Below, piece by piece: positions 25,091 to 35,859 of a DNA stretch of 64,000 bases. The notes under the pieces were generated by a model. It saw only the letters and a list, made by a program, of their open reading frames with translations. It searched no databases and was not told the DNA's origin. Source of the DNA: Pseudomonadota bacterium (GTDB taxonomy: Bacteria > Pseudomonadota > Gammaproteobacteria > Halothiobacillales > Halothiobacillaceae); NCBI GenBank assembly GCA_021801265.1, contig JAJYYE010000010.1:1-64000 (forward strand), in the 5' to 3' direction. Both the position numbers and the translations under genes were made by a program. Each line of letters opens with the position of its first letter. Positions within the stretch are counted from its first letter, which is position 1.

Positions 25091-26203
25091 TTAGGTGGCG
25101 ATCCGCCGTGCGGGATTAAATCGTCGTAAAGCCCAAACGCCCAAGCCGCCAAAAAGCAATGGCGGCAGCGCGGCACTCAAAAATGGCACAAACGCATGGC
25201 CAGCGCCATAAACCGGCGCAAAGGCAGACACAATTTGCCCCAGCGTGAGATACACCACGCCGAGCACAATCGCGATAAATAACCAGCGCCCTGCCCCGCC
25301 ACCGCGTTGCGGGGCAAAGACAAAGGGCAAGGTCACAAACAACATCACCAGCACCGAAATTGGCGCAAACACCCGCGCCCAAAGCGCCGAGGTATAAGCC
25401 GATGCATCCAGTTGATTTTGCTTGAGATAATGCACATACGCGCTGAGCTGAACAATATTCATATGCCGCGGATTGAGCACGGCGATATTCAGGATTTTTT
25501 GCGAAAACAATCGTACGTGATTAAGCACAGGCTCCGTGCGCACCAAGACCTGCCCCCCCGGCATATCGGTGGTCAACGTTGACTCACGCACATGATACAA
25601 ACGCCACAAGTCGCCGCCCTCACTTGTCGCATAGCTTGCGGTCATCACGCGCTCAGGCAAGCTTTGGGCGTTCATGGAAAATACCCGCACGCGATTCAAA
25701 CGTCCCCCGACCAACGCTTGCTCCACGTTGATAAAGCGATCGCCATCGCGCAGCCAAAGCCCCGATTTAAGGTTGACACTCACACCACTGCCGCGCGCTT
25801 CGGCACGCATTTGGTTGGCTTTTTCCTGACCCCATGCACCAAGGGTTTCGCCCATCAGCATGCCCAGCAGGGCGAGGATAACGCCCCCCAGTAATACCGG
25901 ACGTGCCAATCGAAACATCGACATACCCGAACACCGCATCACGGTGAGCTCCGAATGCGCAGCCAGCCCGCCTAAACCCAGCAAGCCCCCCACCAATACC
26001 GCCGCCGGGTAAAAATCATAGAGATAGCCGGGTACAGTCAGTAGTACGAACGAAATGGCATCCCAGAGGCTGTAACTGGCATCGACCTTAGGCAGTTCAT
26101 CAATCGCGCCGAATACGAGAATAAGCAGACCAAAAGCGGCGGTTGACGCCAAGCCCCCCAGTACCACGACCCGAATCAGATAACGATCAAGTACCCCCAT
26201 CAC
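25091..26203 (-). CDS. lptG: LPS export ABC permease LptG
   Basis: A 370-aa inner-membrane permease (YjgP/YjgQ family) with two N-terminal and four C-terminal membrane segments around a periplasmic beta-jellyroll. Its start is [17 protein letters not shown]. With LptF and LptB2 it extracts lipopolysaccharide for transport to the outer membrane. It overlaps lptF by 4 bp. The assignment as LptG and not LptF follows from gene order (F then G) and the ERY-like N-terminus DRYLIR. Confidence 0.93.
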   Translation of the reverse strand: MMGVLDRYLIRVVVLGGLASTAAFGLLILVFGAIDELPKVDASYSLWDAISFVLLTVPGYLYDFYPAAVLVGGLLGLGGLAAHSELTVMRCSGMSMFRLARPVLLGGVILALLGMLMGETLGAWGQEKANQMRAEARGSGVSVNLKSGLWLRDGDRFINVEQALVGGRLNRVRVFSMNAQSLPERVMTASYATSEGGDLWRLYHVRESTLTTDMPGGQVLVRTEPVLNHVRLFSQKILNIAVLNPRHMNIVQLSAYVHYLKQNQLDASAYTSALWARVFAPISVLVMLFVTLPFVFAPQRGGGAGRWLFIAIVLGVVYLTLGQIVSAFAPVYGAGHAFVPFLSAALPPLLFGGLGVWALRRFNPARRIAT

Positions 26204-27384
26204 AGTGACTCACGGGTTAAACGCGGAGATAACCAATGGCGCCAGTGCGCCTTCAAGCGTCGCCCGCCGCCGTTCATCCACCAGAGCAAGCCCAACCACA
26301 ACCCGATAAACAGGCCGTGGGTCATCGCCAACCCCGCCAGCAACGTTAAGTCACCGCTTTTGATGACATTTTCAACCATCGCGATCACATTAAAATAAAT
26401 GGCATAAATCAAAAAAGCCCAAAACAAACGCCCATACCGCCCCGAACGGGGTGGCGACTGCGCCAAGGGCACGGCAATCAAAGCCAAAACCAACACGGTA
26501 AGGGCTTGCGATAATCGATAAAAAAATTCGGCCTGATCACCGGGTACAGGTGATCGCAATAAATCCAGTGATGATTTCTGATTCTCTTTATTCGCCGCGG
26601 TACGCCCGCCGCCCGGCACAAGAATCTCATGGGTTTGGTAATCGACCACGGTCCAATCGGACTCACCCGCCAAACCTTGAATTCGTCGCCCCTGCTCTAG
26701 CACCACATACCGATGGCCATCGGCATCTTGAGTTAACTTGCCAAACGGCGCCATTTCAACCCCAGGCTTTTGGCCCGCATGGGTCGAACCAAGTTCGGAC
26801 GGATTATGGTCAGGTGGATTACCGTCTGGCTGGTTTTTGGCTTTAATCGGCTCATTGAAGGTGAAAATATCGGTATAACCGCCCTTCACTTTACTGCCGA
26901 CATACAACACGGCTTTGCCGGAAGGATCTTCAATAAACCGCCCCACCGGTAATTGATCACCAAGTTGGCTGTTGCGCGCCGAATCCAGCATTTGCGCTTG
27001 CACTTGCTGTAGTGCGGGATATCCGACCAGCGAAATCGCCGCTGTGAGTAGACTGACCGGAATAGCCAGCCACAGTACCGCTCGGCTTAGGTGCGATACG
27101 CCAAAACCACAAGCCCGCAATACGGTCAGCTCGGAATCGCGGCTCATACGGCCGAGCGCAAACATCAGGCCGATAAACAACCCCACCGGCAGGACATAAA
27201 TCAAGAGCTTAACGGTGTTAAACCCCATTAAAGCGGGAATCAAGCTGGTGGGTAAGGTGCCATCCGCTGCTTGAGCCAACGCGCGCGCCAGCAAATTGGC
27301 CAACATAATCAACAAGAGCGTGAAAGCCACGCCCATCGTAGCCATACTCGATTCACGCAACAAATAACGCGTTAGAATCGGCAT
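26200..27384 (-). CDS. lptF: LPS export ABC permease LptF
   Basis: A 394-aa permease starting MPILTRYLLRESSMATMGVAF. The membrane segments near residues 15-35, 55-75 and 95-120 precede a periplasmic domain (about 130-270), and further segments close the protein. A Gly/Asn/Pro-rich insert (KNQPDGNPPDHNPSELGSTH) in the periplasmic domain looks longer than usual. It partners LptG, encoded immediately downstream with a 4-bp overlap, and follows trhP by 4 bp. Confidence 0.93.
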   Translation of the reverse strand: MPILTRYLLRESSMATMGVAFTLLLIMLANLLARALAQAADGTLPTSLIPALMGFNTVKLLIYVLPVGLFIGLMFALGRMSRDSELTVLRACGFGVSHLSRAVLWLAIPVSLLTAAISLVGYPALQQVQAQMLDSARNSQLGDQLPVGRFIEDPSGKAVLYVGSKVKGGYTDIFTFNEPIKAKNQPDGNPPDHNPSELGSTHAGQKPGVEMAPFGKLTQDADGHRYVVLEQGRRIQGLAGESDWTVVDYQTHEILVPGGGRTAANKENQKSSLDLLRSPVPGDQAEFFYRLSQALTVLVLALIAVPLAQSPPRSGRYGRLFWAFLIYAIYFNVIAMVENVIKSGDLTLLAGLAMTHGLFIGLWLGLLWWMNGGGRRLKAHWRHWLSPRLTRESL

Positions 27385-27388
27385 TTAT

Positions 27389-28804
27389 TTAGCCGTTTAA
27401 GTGTTTGGCAATTAAGCCAAATTTCAATCGGTCGCCGTAGGATTCGGCGCCAACGGGCAATTTTAGCCGCACACGATACCCCCCGCCCGGGGCCTCCACC
27501 ATGGCCGTACCTTCGAGGGTTTGCATTTCGACCAATTGCTCAATGCGGTTGCCATCGGGCAACATGAAGGTCACCGAATCGCCCACAGCGAGTTTGTTTT
27601 TGATTTCGACTTCAGCCCACGCACCCTGAACCGCCGTGATTTCGCCCACAAACTGTTGCTCGCGATGCTTGGAAACCCCCTCAATATAGTTTTGATACTC
27701 TTTGGTGTGGTGGCGCTCGAAAAAGCCATCGGTATAACCGCGATGCGCGAGATTATCCAGCTCGGCAATCAGGCCTGGATCAAAGGGTCGACCGGCCACC
27801 GCATCATCAATCGCGCGGCGATAAACCTGCGCGGTGCGCGCCACATAATAATGCGATTTCGTTCGGCCTTCGATCTTGAGGCAATCGACCCCGATGCGCA
27901 TTAAGGCCTGCACATGCTCGACGGCACGCAAATCACGAGAATTGAGAATATAGGTGCCGTGCTCGTCTTCTTCGATGGGCATGAGTTCGCCGGGACGGTT
28001 TGGCTCTTCGATGAAGTACACCTCATCGGCCTTGGGGTGGCGGGAATCGCTACCTGTCGGCCCAAAACTGGATTCGCTCGAACCAGAAAAATCGAACCCT
28101 TCCAAGCTGGCGCTACCCACCGCTTCCAACGGTAAAATGTCAGATTTTTGTGGGCGGTACACCCCCGCAATATCCTCTGACGCCGCTTCAGTTTTGTACT
28201 CCCAACGGCAGGAATTAGTGCAAGTACCTTGATTCGGATCACGGTGGTTGAAATAGCCAGAGAGCAGGCAGCGCCCCGAATAGGCGATACACAGCGCCCC
28301 GTGCACAAACACTTCCAGCTCCATATCGGGGCAGTTATCGCGAATTTCACTGATTTCATCGAGTGATAATTCCCGCGACAAAATCACCCGTGAGATGCCC
28401 GCATTTTTCCAGAATTGCACCGTGGCCCAATTCACGGTATTCGCTTGAACCGACAAATGCAGGGGCAGGTCCGGCCATTGCTTCCGAACCATCATAATCA
28501 GGCCCGGATCAGCCATGATAAAGGCGTCCGGCTGCATTTCCACGAGTGGCGCCATGTCTTTAATGAAGGTTTTCAGTTTGGCATTGTGCGGCGAGAGGTT
28601 CACCGTCATGAAAAACTTCTTGCCCGCTGCGTGGGCCTCGTCGATGCCGATACGCAGGTTATCTTCAAGAAAATCGTTGTTTCGCACCCGCAGACTGTAA
28701 CGCGGCAATCCGGCATAAACAGCATCGGCACCGTAAGCAAACGCATACCGCATGGATTTGAGCGTGCCCGCAGGCGACAACAATTCGGGGGCTTTCATCA
28801 GCAA
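27389..28804 (-). CDS. trhP: tRNA uridine(34) hydroxylase, peptidase U32 family
   Basis: A 471-aa protein of the YegQ/TrhP type: MKAPELLSPAGTLKSMRYAF (TIM-barrel start), YGADAVYAG, the signature EVFVHGALCIAYSGRCLLSG with the iron-sulfur cysteines, then CTNSCRWEY. The family uses prephenate to hydroxylate U34 of certain tRNAs as a step towards 5-(carboxy)methoxyuridine. The region around residues 215-270 carries an acidic/Ser-Gly insert (SGSSESSFGPTGSDSRHPK). Downstream lptF follows after 4 bp. Confidence 0.9.
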   Translation of the reverse strand: MLMKAPELLSPAGTLKSMRYAFAYGADAVYAGLPRYSLRVRNNDFLEDNLRIGIDEAHAAGKKFFMTVNLSPHNAKLKTFIKDMAPLVEMQPDAFIMADPGLIMMVRKQWPDLPLHLSVQANTVNWATVQFWKNAGISRVILSRELSLDEISEIRDNCPDMELEVFVHGALCIAYSGRCLLSGYFNHRDPNQGTCTNSCRWEYKTEAASEDIAGVYRPQKSDILPLEAVGSASLEGFDFSGSSESSFGPTGSDSRHPKADEVYFIEEPNRPGELMPIEEDEHGTYILNSRDLRAVEHVQALMRIGVDCLKIEGRTKSHYYVARTAQVYRRAIDDAVAGRPFDPGLIAELDNLAHRGYTDGFFERHHTKEYQNYIEGVSKHREQQFVGEITAVQGAWAEVEIKNKLAVGDSVTFMLPDGNRIEQLVEMQTLEGTAMVEAPGGGYRVRLKLPVGAESYGDRLKFGLIAKHLNG

Positions 28805-28948
28805 CGACCTATTCTAAAAAATCAATCGACTATTGTAGCCTGTGCCCGTAGATTCACGCTGCGCTTAAATTTAAACGCAACCTCCCCACCCTAAACCCCA
28901 TCACTTGATGCCGGTGTGAAGCGGGGAACCCCCGTTCCCGCCAGCCCA

Positions 28949-30295
28949 TTAAATCGAATGAATACTTAACCCCCGCCCAATGCCGTAATACTGCCAGCCC
29001 AGTTCAGCCAACCGTTGCGGGTCGTAAACGTTGCGGCCATCAAAAATAAGTTTTTGTTTCAGCGTGGTGGCCATCAGCTCGAAATCCGGGGCACGAAAGG
29101 CTTTCCACTCGGTGCACACAATCAGGGCATCGGCCCCTTTCAGGGCAGAATCGCGCGTCCCACATAACAACAAATCTGCGCGCTGGCCGTAAATGCGTTG
29201 GGTTTCTTCCATGGCTTCCGGATCATAAGCCTGCACCGTTGCACCGGCCGCCCATAAGGCTTCCATTACCTCACGCGCAGGTGCGGCACGCATATCGTCG
29301 GTATTGGGTTTAAAGGCCAACCCCCATAGGGCGAAGACTTTGCCCGCCAATGCAGCTTTGCCGCTGAAATGACGTTCAATCAAATCAACCAGACGGGTTT
29401 TTTGCCGATTATTAACCGTTTCCACCGCACTTAAGAGCACCGCGTCATAACCCACTTCACGCGCAGTACGGTGCAATGCCTGCACATCCTTGGGGAAGCA
29501 GGAACCGCCGTAGCCGCAACCGGGGTAGATAAAGTGATAACCAATGCGCGGATCGGAACCAATGCCAACACGCACCTGTTCGATATCTGCGCCCAACCGC
29601 TCAGCCAGATTCGCCAGCTCGTTCATGAAGCTGATTTTGGTGGCCAGCATGGCATTGGCAGCATATTTGGTGAGTTCGGCCGAACGCAGATCCATCACGA
29701 TCATCCGGTCGTGGTTACGATTGAAGGGCGCATAGAGTTCGCGCATTTTCTTTTCGCTCAGGGCATTGCTGGTGCCAATCACAATCCGGTCGGGCTTCAT
29801 GAAATCGTTGACCGCTGCGCCTTCCTTGAGAAATTCCGGGTTGGAGACCACATCGAAGGCCAAGTGTACATTTCGCCTGCCAAGCTGGGTTTCGATTTCT
29901 GTACGCACTTGATCGCCCGTGCCGACGGGCACAGTCGATTTATTCACCACAATTTTTGGCGTTGTCATGGCTGCGCCAATGCTGCGGGCCACTGCGCGTA
30001 CATACTGCAAATCGGCCGAGCCATCTTCATCCGGTGGCGTGCCGACCGCAATAAACTGCACCTCGCCAAAGGCGACTGCCTCATCCGCATCGGTGGTGAA
30101 TTGCAACCGGCCTTGAGCGTGATTTTCCCGCACAATGGCTTCTAACCCTGGCTCAAAAATCGGGATAATACCTTGTTTCAAGTAGTCTATTTTTCTCTGA
30201 TCGACATCAACACACAACACGGTATGGCCAACTTCCGCCAAACATGCACCCGTCACCAACCCGACATATCCCGTGCCAAAAATCGTGATTTTCAT
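28949..30295 (-). CDS. ugd: UDP-glucose 6-dehydrogenase
   Basis: A 448-aa enzyme oxidising UDP-glucose to UDP-glucuronate with two NAD+. The NAD fold is at the N-terminus ([20 protein letters not shown]), the catalytic Cys in [17 protein letters not shown], and the C-terminal UDP-binding domain has [18 protein letters not shown]. It supplies glucuronate for surface polysaccharide. It lies 13 bp after darP. The 144 bp that follow hold only a GC-rich hairpin without a T-tract. Confidence 0.95.
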   Translation of the reverse strand: MKITIFGTGYVGLVTGACLAEVGHTVLCVDVDQRKIDYLKQGIIPIFEPGLEAIVRENHAQGRLQFTTDADEAVAFGEVQFIAVGTPPDEDGSADLQYVRAVARSIGAAMTTPKIVVNKSTVPVGTGDQVRTEIETQLGRRNVHLAFDVVSNPEFLKEGAAVNDFMKPDRIVIGTSNALSEKKMRELYAPFNRNHDRMIVMDLRSAELTKYAANAMLATKISFMNELANLAERLGADIEQVRVGIGSDPRIGYHFIYPGCGYGGSCFPKDVQALHRTAREVGYDAVLLSAVETVNNRQKTRLVDLIERHFSGKAALAGKVFALWGLAFKPNTDDMRAAPAREVMEALWAAGATVQAYDPEAMEETQRIYGQRADLLLCGTRDSALKGADALIVCTEWKAFRAPDFELMATTLKQKLIFDGRNVYDPQRLAELGWQYYGIGRGLSIHSI

Positions 30296-30308
30296 GAATT
30301 AGTTGCTC

Positions 30309-30896
30309 TTAATTCTGTTCAATATCGGGATGAGGAATCGTGCTGAGGGTGTCGCGCACGAAACGAAACAGCTCACGAAAATAACGCGGCGGTTTTTGTT
30401 CTGCCCGCTCTTTCGCTACCGCGCGCACTAACTGCCGCAACGCCTGCACATCGGTATTGGGATAGGCCGCAACAAATGCCGTCACAGCTGTGTTTTCATC
30501 GCTGAGTAACCGATCGCGCCAGCGTTCGCTCTCATGTTGTAGGCGAATATTGTGCGGGGCATCGGGATCAATCCGCGCAAATTCCTGCTCAATGGCGGCC
30601 ACATCGTGTTGGCGCATCAATTTACCGATGTACTGAAAATGGCGTTTACGGGCGCCATGCGCAGTAATACCCCGCGCCTCCCGCAAAGCCGCCAGCAAGG
30701 TATCCGATAACGGAAAGGTTTTGAGCTGGGTATCGGTGAGTTCACTGAGCTGCTCACCGATATCGCGCGCGGCATGGGCATCACGTTTGCGCTCGGTTTT
30801 GCTGATTTCAGCAGTTTCATCCACCGGGGTATTTAACAAGAGGGCTTTTTTTGCCCCAAAAAAACGACGATCGCTCATAAAAATAGGCTCATTCAA
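30309..30896 (-). CDS. darP: Ribosome biogenesis factor DarP (YjgA, DUF615)
   Basis: A 195-aa basic, helical protein with the DUF615 features KTERKRDAHAARDIGEQL, ITAHGARKRHFQYIGKLMR and a C-terminal RYFRELFRFVRD. It helps late 50S subunit assembly. The ATG at 30896 overlaps the glmS stop region by 8 bp; an alternative ATG at 30875 (MSDRRFFGAKK) matches some relatives. No strong ribosome site distinguishes the two. Confidence 0.88.
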   Translation of the reverse strand: MNEPIFMSDRRFFGAKKALLLNTPVDETAEISKTERKRDAHAARDIGEQLSELTDTQLKTFPLSDTLLAALREARGITAHGARKRHFQYIGKLMRQHDVAAIEQEFARIDPDAPHNIRLQHESERWRDRLLSDENTAVTAFVAAYPNTDVQALRQLVRAVAKERAEQKPPRYFRELFRFVRDTLSTIPHPDIEQN

Positions 30897-32745
30897 CCGT
30901 TACCGATTTGGCCAGATTACGCGGCTGATCGACGTCGGTGCCCTTGAGCACGGCGACGTGATAAGCGAGTAATTGCAGGGGAATATTAAAAATAATTGGC
31001 GCAGAAATCCGGCCAACGTGAGAGGTGACAGGCAGTACGTGCAAACGGGGTTCACTCTTGATTTCAGTACGCTCATCGGCGAATACGAATAATTCCGCAC
31101 CGCGGGCCGCCACTTCGGCCATGTTGGATTTCAATTTATCCAACAAATCATTTTGTGGCGCAATGGTAATCACCGGCATATTCTCGTCAATCAGTGCCAG
31201 CGGGCCGTGTTTGAGTTCGCCCGCAGGATAGCCTTCGGCGTGAATATAGCTGATTTCCTTCAACTTCAATGCGCCTTCCAGCGCAATCGGATACATGGCG
31301 CCTCGGCCCAAAAACAAAGCGTGCTGTTTATCGACAAGTCGTTCGGCCAGTGCCAGAATCGACGCGTCATGGGTGAGCGCGTTTTGCGCCAAATTCGGGA
31401 TTTTCCCCAATCCCGCGACGATGAGCCGTTCATCCGCTTCGGGCAAGCTGCCTTGAACCCGCCCCACCGACAACAGCAACAGGGCCAAAGACACAAGCTG
31501 GGTTGAAAATGCCTTGGTTGAAGCCACGGAAATTTCGGGGCCCGCATGGGTCATGAGCACCAAATCAGCCTCACGCACGAGTGAGGATTCTGGTGCATTG
31601 CAAATCGCCAGAACAGGCATTGTCGGCATTCGGCTGCGCACCATCCGCAGTGCGGCGAGGGTGTCCGCAGTTTCACCCGACTGCGAGAGCATCACGAGCA
31701 GGGTACCCGCCTCCAACACGGGATTGCGGTAATGAAATTCGGAAGAAACCTCAACCGCAGCAGGCAAACCGAGAATATCCTCAAACCAATACCGCGCCAC
31801 CATGCCCGCATGGTAGCTCGTACCGCAAGCCACAATTTGCACCCGCTTCACATCACGGAACACCGTTTCAGCCCCCACGCCAAACGCGGCGGGTAGTACT
31901 CGACCCTCGCTAATCCGGCTTTCGAGCGTATCGGCAATGGCGCGGGGCTGCTCGTGAATTTCTTTCAGCATAAAGTGCTTGTACCCCCCCCGGTCGGCGC
32001 TATCGGCACGCTGCGCAGATTCGACAATGGGGCGCTCGACGGCTTGACCGTTGCGATCCACCACCGCAAAGGAAGCGCGCGTTAAAACGGCACGATCGCC
32101 TTCGGCCAGATACACAAACCGCTGGGTTACCGGCAATAATGCCAGTGCGTCGGAGGCAGCAAATAACTCACCGATACCCACGCCAATCACCAGCGGACTG
32201 CCTTGGCGTGCCACAAACAACTGATCGGGTGCGTCAGACGCCAAAATCGCCAAGGCAAATGCACCATGCAGACGATCGAGCGTCGCGTGAAAGGCTTGCT
32301 CTGGCGCCAACCCGGCATCCAGATTTTGATCAAACAAATGTGCAATCACTTCGGTATCGGTATCAGAGCTAAATACCCTGCCGGTTTGTTGTAATTCGGT
32401 GCGCAACATCGCATGGTTTTCGATAATGCCGTTGTGCACCACCGCCACGCGCCCACCCGCCATGTGGGGATGCGCGTTGCGCTCAGCGGGTACGCCATGC
32501 GTCGCCCAGCGGGTGTGCGCAATCCCGGAAAGGCCCGGCACGCCGCCAGAGCGCAGATTGGCCGCATCAATTTGATCGGCCAACACCTGAACCTTGCCGA
32601 CTGCGCGCTTTGACACGATCTGTTGCGCCGCATTGAGCACGGCCAGACCCGCAGAATCATACCCGCGATATTCAAGCCGCCGCAGGCCTTCTAATAAAAT
32701 CGGCCACACGGGCCGCTGGGCGATGGCTGCCACAATTCCGCACAT
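30889..32745 (-). CDS. glmS: Glutamine-fructose-6-phosphate aminotransferase
   Basis: A 618-aa enzyme making glucosamine-6-phosphate for peptidoglycan and LPS. The start is fixed at MCGIVAAIAQRPV because Cys2 is the glutaminase nucleophile; the frame extends 30 codons further upstream but this is not translated in the family. Glutaminase domain 1-240 (RLEYRGYDSAGLAV, HTRWATHG). Two SIS sugar-isomerase domains follow (ACGTSYHAGMVARYWFE, SQSGETADTLAALR). It ends KSVTVE as expected. No glmS ribozyme-like element or obvious sRNA site is visible in the 89 bp upstream. Confidence 0.95.
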   Translation of the reverse strand: MCGIVAAIAQRPVWPILLEGLRRLEYRGYDSAGLAVLNAAQQIVSKRAVGKVQVLADQIDAANLRSGGVPGLSGIAHTRWATHGVPAERNAHPHMAGGRVAVVHNGIIENHAMLRTELQQTGRVFSSDTDTEVIAHLFDQNLDAGLAPEQAFHATLDRLHGAFALAILASDAPDQLFVARQGSPLVIGVGIGELFAASDALALLPVTQRFVYLAEGDRAVLTRASFAVVDRNGQAVERPIVESAQRADSADRGGYKHFMLKEIHEQPRAIADTLESRISEGRVLPAAFGVGAETVFRDVKRVQIVACGTSYHAGMVARYWFEDILGLPAAVEVSSEFHYRNPVLEAGTLLVMLSQSGETADTLAALRMVRSRMPTMPVLAICNAPESSLVREADLVLMTHAGPEISVASTKAFSTQLVSLALLLLSVGRVQGSLPEADERLIVAGLGKIPNLAQNALTHDASILALAERLVDKQHALFLGRGAMYPIALEGALKLKEISYIHAEGYPAGELKHGPLALIDENMPVITIAPQNDLLDKLKSNMAEVAARGAELFVFADERTEIKSEPRLHVLPVTSHVGRISAPIIFNIPLQLLAYHVAVLKGTDVDQPRNLAKSVTVE

Positions 32746-32834
32746 AGTAAAATCCCCGAGTAATAAGCCAGCTCTTATTGCCAGCACTAATGGATTGGGT
32801 CCGGACGCCCGCACCGGAATCCATTCAAAATTCA

Positions 32835-34115
32835 TTAGAGCGAGCGGAATACCTGTTCAGCACGCGCAATTGTTTCATTGATATCGGCATCACTGTGCGC
32901 CATGGACACAAACCCTGCCTCATAGGCAGACGGCGCAAGATACACCCCGGCGGTTAACATCCCATGAAAAAAGCGATTGAACAGGGCAGTATCGCAGCGC
33001 GTGGCAGCCGCATAGCTCGTGACGGCTTGATCCTGGGTAAAAAACAACCCGAACATCCCGCCCGCTTGTTGCATCACAACCGGCACGCCAGCAGATTTTC
33101 CCGCGGCGACCAAACCGTCGCACAATGTAGTGGTTTTTGCGGTTAACCGGTCGTAAAAACCGGGTTCCTCCAACAACGCCAGCGTAGCCAGACCTGCCGC
33201 CATGGCGACAGGATTTCCCGATAAGGTCCCTGCCTGGTATACCGGCCCCAACGGAGAAATCTGCGCCATAATCGCGCGTTTGCCACCGAACGCGCCCACC
33301 GGCATGCCGCCGCCGATAATTTTACCGAGCGTAGTAAGGTCAGGTTTAACGCCGTAATGCGCCTGCGCGCCGCCCAAAGCAACCCGAAAACCGGTCATCA
33401 CTTCATCGAAAATCAACACCGCGCCGTACTCATCGCACACCGCGCGCAAGCCGTCCAAGAATCCCGGCACCGGTGGAATACAGTTCATGTTGCCCGCGAC
33501 GGGTTCCACGATGATGGCCGCAATATCCTGGCCAATTTCAGCGAAAGTTTCCCGCACTTGCTCAAGATTATTATATTCAAGCGTGATCGTGAGTTCGGCC
33601 AACACCTTTGGCACACCCGGCGAACTTGGCACACCCAAGGTCAGCGCACCGGAACCGGCTTTCACCAACAAGGAATCGGAATGGCCGTGATAATTACCTT
33701 CAAATTTAACGATTTTATCCCGTTCGGTGTAGCCGCGCGCCAAGCGGATCGCGCTCATGGTCGCCTCGGTGCCCGAGGAGGTGAGCCGCACCATTTCGAT
33801 GGAGGGCACAAGCGCGCAAATTTTATCGGCCATGTGGGTCTCGGCCACCGTAGGCGCGCCATAAGACAAGCCATGGAGTGCTGCCTCGCGCACCGCCTCA
33901 ATCACCATGGGATGCGCATGACCGAGAATCATCGGCCCCCAGGAACCCACATAATCGATATACCGCTGGTCATTTTCATCCCAGAAATAAGCCCCTGCCG
34001 CGCGCTTGACAAACACCGGATCACCCCCGACTGAGCGAAAAGCCCGCACGGGCGAATTTACACCACCGGGGATATGTTGTTGGGCGGCCGCAAATAAACT
34101 GTGATTACTGGACAT
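32835..34115 (-). CDS. hemL: Glutamate-1-semialdehyde 2,1-aminomutase
   Basis: A 426-aa PLP enzyme forming 5-aminolevulinate in the C5 haem pathway. Family motifs: [17 protein letters not shown] at the start, [16 protein letters not shown], and the PLP lysine in [17 protein letters not shown]. The protein closes with [19 protein letters not shown]. It is encoded downstream of thiE with a 44-bp gap. Confidence 0.95.
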   Translation of the reverse strand: MSSNHSLFAAAQQHIPGGVNSPVRAFRSVGGDPVFVKRAAGAYFWDENDQRYIDYVGSWGPMILGHAHPMVIEAVREAALHGLSYGAPTVAETHMADKICALVPSIEMVRLTSSGTEATMSAIRLARGYTERDKIVKFEGNYHGHSDSLLVKAGSGALTLGVPSSPGVPKVLAELTITLEYNNLEQVRETFAEIGQDIAAIIVEPVAGNMNCIPPVPGFLDGLRAVCDEYGAVLIFDEVMTGFRVALGGAQAHYGVKPDLTTLGKIIGGGMPVGAFGGKRAIMAQISPLGPVYQAGTLSGNPVAMAAGLATLALLEEPGFYDRLTAKTTTLCDGLVAAGKSAGVPVVMQQAGGMFGLFFTQDQAVTSYAAATRCDTALFNRFFHGMLTAGVYLAPSAYEAGFVSMAHSDADINETIARAEQVFRSL

Positions 34116-34159
34116 GTCAACTCCAAAAAATGCTTAAACAGGAAAATTCTCTCACGTGT

Positions 34160-34816
34160 TTATTGATCGCAATCTGACCAGAGCGCCGCAAAATCACGCG
34201 CTGCCGCCTCGATATCCGGTGCTGAAAATACCGCCGAAATCACGGCCAGCATATTGGCGCCCGCACCCAAGAGCGGTGGTGCATTCTCTACGGTGATGCC
34301 ACCAATCGCACACAGGGGCACGCTCAATGCCGCGCGCGCCTGATATAAAAGCGCCAAGGGCGCGGGCACGGCATGCGGTTTGGTCTGGCTTGGGGAAAAA
34401 GCCCCAAACGCCACATAATCGGCCCCCGCCAACACCGCCCGTTGCGCCAGCGCAAGGTCGTTGTAGCAGGAGGCGCCAATGATTGCTGTCGGGCCCATCC
34501 GGGCGCGGACTTCAGCAATCGCACCATCTTCTCGCCCCAAATGAATGCCATCAGCCGCGACAGCGAGCGCCAGTTCAACATCATCGTTAATTAAAAACAC
34601 CGTACCATGAGCCAGCGTCAGCGCCCGCAAGGCGGCCGCCTCAGCCAAGCGGCGCTCTGTATCGGTGGATTTATCGCGGTATTGTACGATGCGTGCACCG
34701 CCAGCAATGGCTTGTGCGACCGCATGAACCAGATGCGCCCGCTGTGCGATCCGGGTATCGGTAATGACATACAGCCCGCATAAGCGCTGGGATAGCGGTA
34801 AAGCAGACAAACTCAT
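34160..34816 (-). CDS. thiE: Thiamine-phosphate synthase
   Basis: A 218-aa TIM-barrel enzyme joining HMP-PP and thiazole phosphate. Motifs: LYVITDTRIA, IVQYRDKSTD (substrate-binding region), FLINDDVELALAVAADGIHLG, IGASCYN, DYVAFGAFSPSQTK and AIGGITVENAPPLL. The start overlaps glk by 4 bp. No TPP riboswitch precedes it, as the upstream region is coding. It is not next to other thi genes. Confidence 0.94.
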   Translation of the reverse strand: MSLSALPLSQRLCGLYVITDTRIAQRAHLVHAVAQAIAGGARIVQYRDKSTDTERRLAEAAALRALTLAHGTVFLINDDVELALAVAADGIHLGREDGAIAEVRARMGPTAIIGASCYNDLALAQRAVLAGADYVAFGAFSPSQTKPHAVPAPLALLYQARAALSVPLCAIGGITVENAPPLLGAGANMLAVISAVFSAPDIEAAARDFAALWSDCDQ

Positions 34817-35859
34817 GAGCTGCGCGCAACGGCCAATTGCACCGCGCCTTTGAGCGCCAGTTCAGGATCACTGACCATCCAGACCGGGATGTGCTGCAAC
34901 AACTCGGCAAAGCGGCCTTTATCCAGAAAACCGATCATAAATTCGCGCTGCATAAACGGCAGAATATGCCCCGCAATGGCACCCGCGATGAACACGCCGC
35001 CATAAGGCAAGGATTTAAGTGCCAGATTGCCGGCTTCTGCCCCATAAATACGGGCAAACAAGCGGCAAGCAATCTCGCTTAAGGCATCACTACCCGCAAC
35101 AGCCTGAGCCGTAATGACCGCACTTTGGTCTTGATCTTTGGCCAAGCGCTCCAGCATATGCGGCGTTTCTTCCGCCAACCCTTGGGCACGGGCAAATTCG
35201 TATAAATCCACAAACCCACGACCGCACAGGATGCGCTCATAACTCACATGACCATCAAGTTTGGCACGCAGATAGGCCCATAACTCGCTTTCCAGGGCAT
35301 TATTCGGCGCAAAATCGCAGTGCCCGCCTTCGGTCGGCATGGCGTGATGCTGAGTGCCATCAAAATAAAACAGTGCTTCGCCCAAGCCCGTTCCGGCGGC
35401 AATTACCGCCGCGTGGCCAGCACTCGCCTCGAAAAAGGCATTTGAATGCATACGCGCATACGGGTTGAGTGCAATTTTTGCGGACGGTGGCGCGTGGATC
35501 GCTGCGGTGCCGCTGGCAACCAAATCATTTGCGAACACGACCGGCACACCGCCGATTTGTGCAGAAATCTGCTGACTATCCAATTGCCAGGGCAAATTAG
35601 TGGCCTTCACCTGCTGCGCGCCCCGTGTGCCGCCAATGGGCCCCGCGATGCCAAAACCTGCCGCTGAAATGGCTTGCTGAACTTGAGGCGTCTCGCTGAA
35701 AAACTGGCGCGGTGCTTCCTGTAAAAAATCGGCCAATAACGAGCTAAAATCAGCTGCCGATGCGCTCTCATAACGACGTTGCCACAGAACGCGCTGATCG
35801 GTGGCATCACACAGTGCGAGCAAAGTTTTTGTCCCACCAATGTCACCCGCAAGAATCAT
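34813..35859 (-). CDS. glk: Glucokinase
   Basis: A 348-aa hexokinase-fold enzyme of the bacterial Glk (PF02685) type: MILAGDIGGTKTLLALCD (phosphate 1), FGIAGPIGGTRG, FANDLVASGTAA (catalytic Asp), GTGLGEALFYF and GGVFIAGAIAGHILP. It phosphorylates free glucose. It overlaps both the upstream GH15/phosphorylase-kinase-like gene and downstream thiE by 4 bp, so glucose released from storage polysaccharide could be trapped at once. Confidence 0.94.
   Translation of the reverse strand: MILAGDIGGTKTLLALCDATDQRVLWQRRYESASAADFSSLLADFLQEAPRQFFSETPQVQQAISAAGFGIAGPIGGTRGAQQVKATNLPWQLDSQQISAQIGGVPVVFANDLVASGTAAIHAPPSAKIALNPYARMHSNAFFEASAGHAAVIAAGTGLGEALFYFDGTQHHAMPTEGGHCDFAPNNALESELWAYLRAKLDGHVSYERILCGRGFVDLYEFARAQGLAEETPHMLERLAKDQDQSAVITAQAVAGSDALSEIACRLFARIYGAEAGNLALKSLPYGGVFIAGAIAGHILPFMQREFMIGFLDKGRFAELLQHIPVWMVSDPELALKGAVQLAVARSS

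Noticed and set aside
28860-28948. GC-rich hairpin after ugd
   Set aside because: No T-tract and a bulged stem; not called as a terminator.
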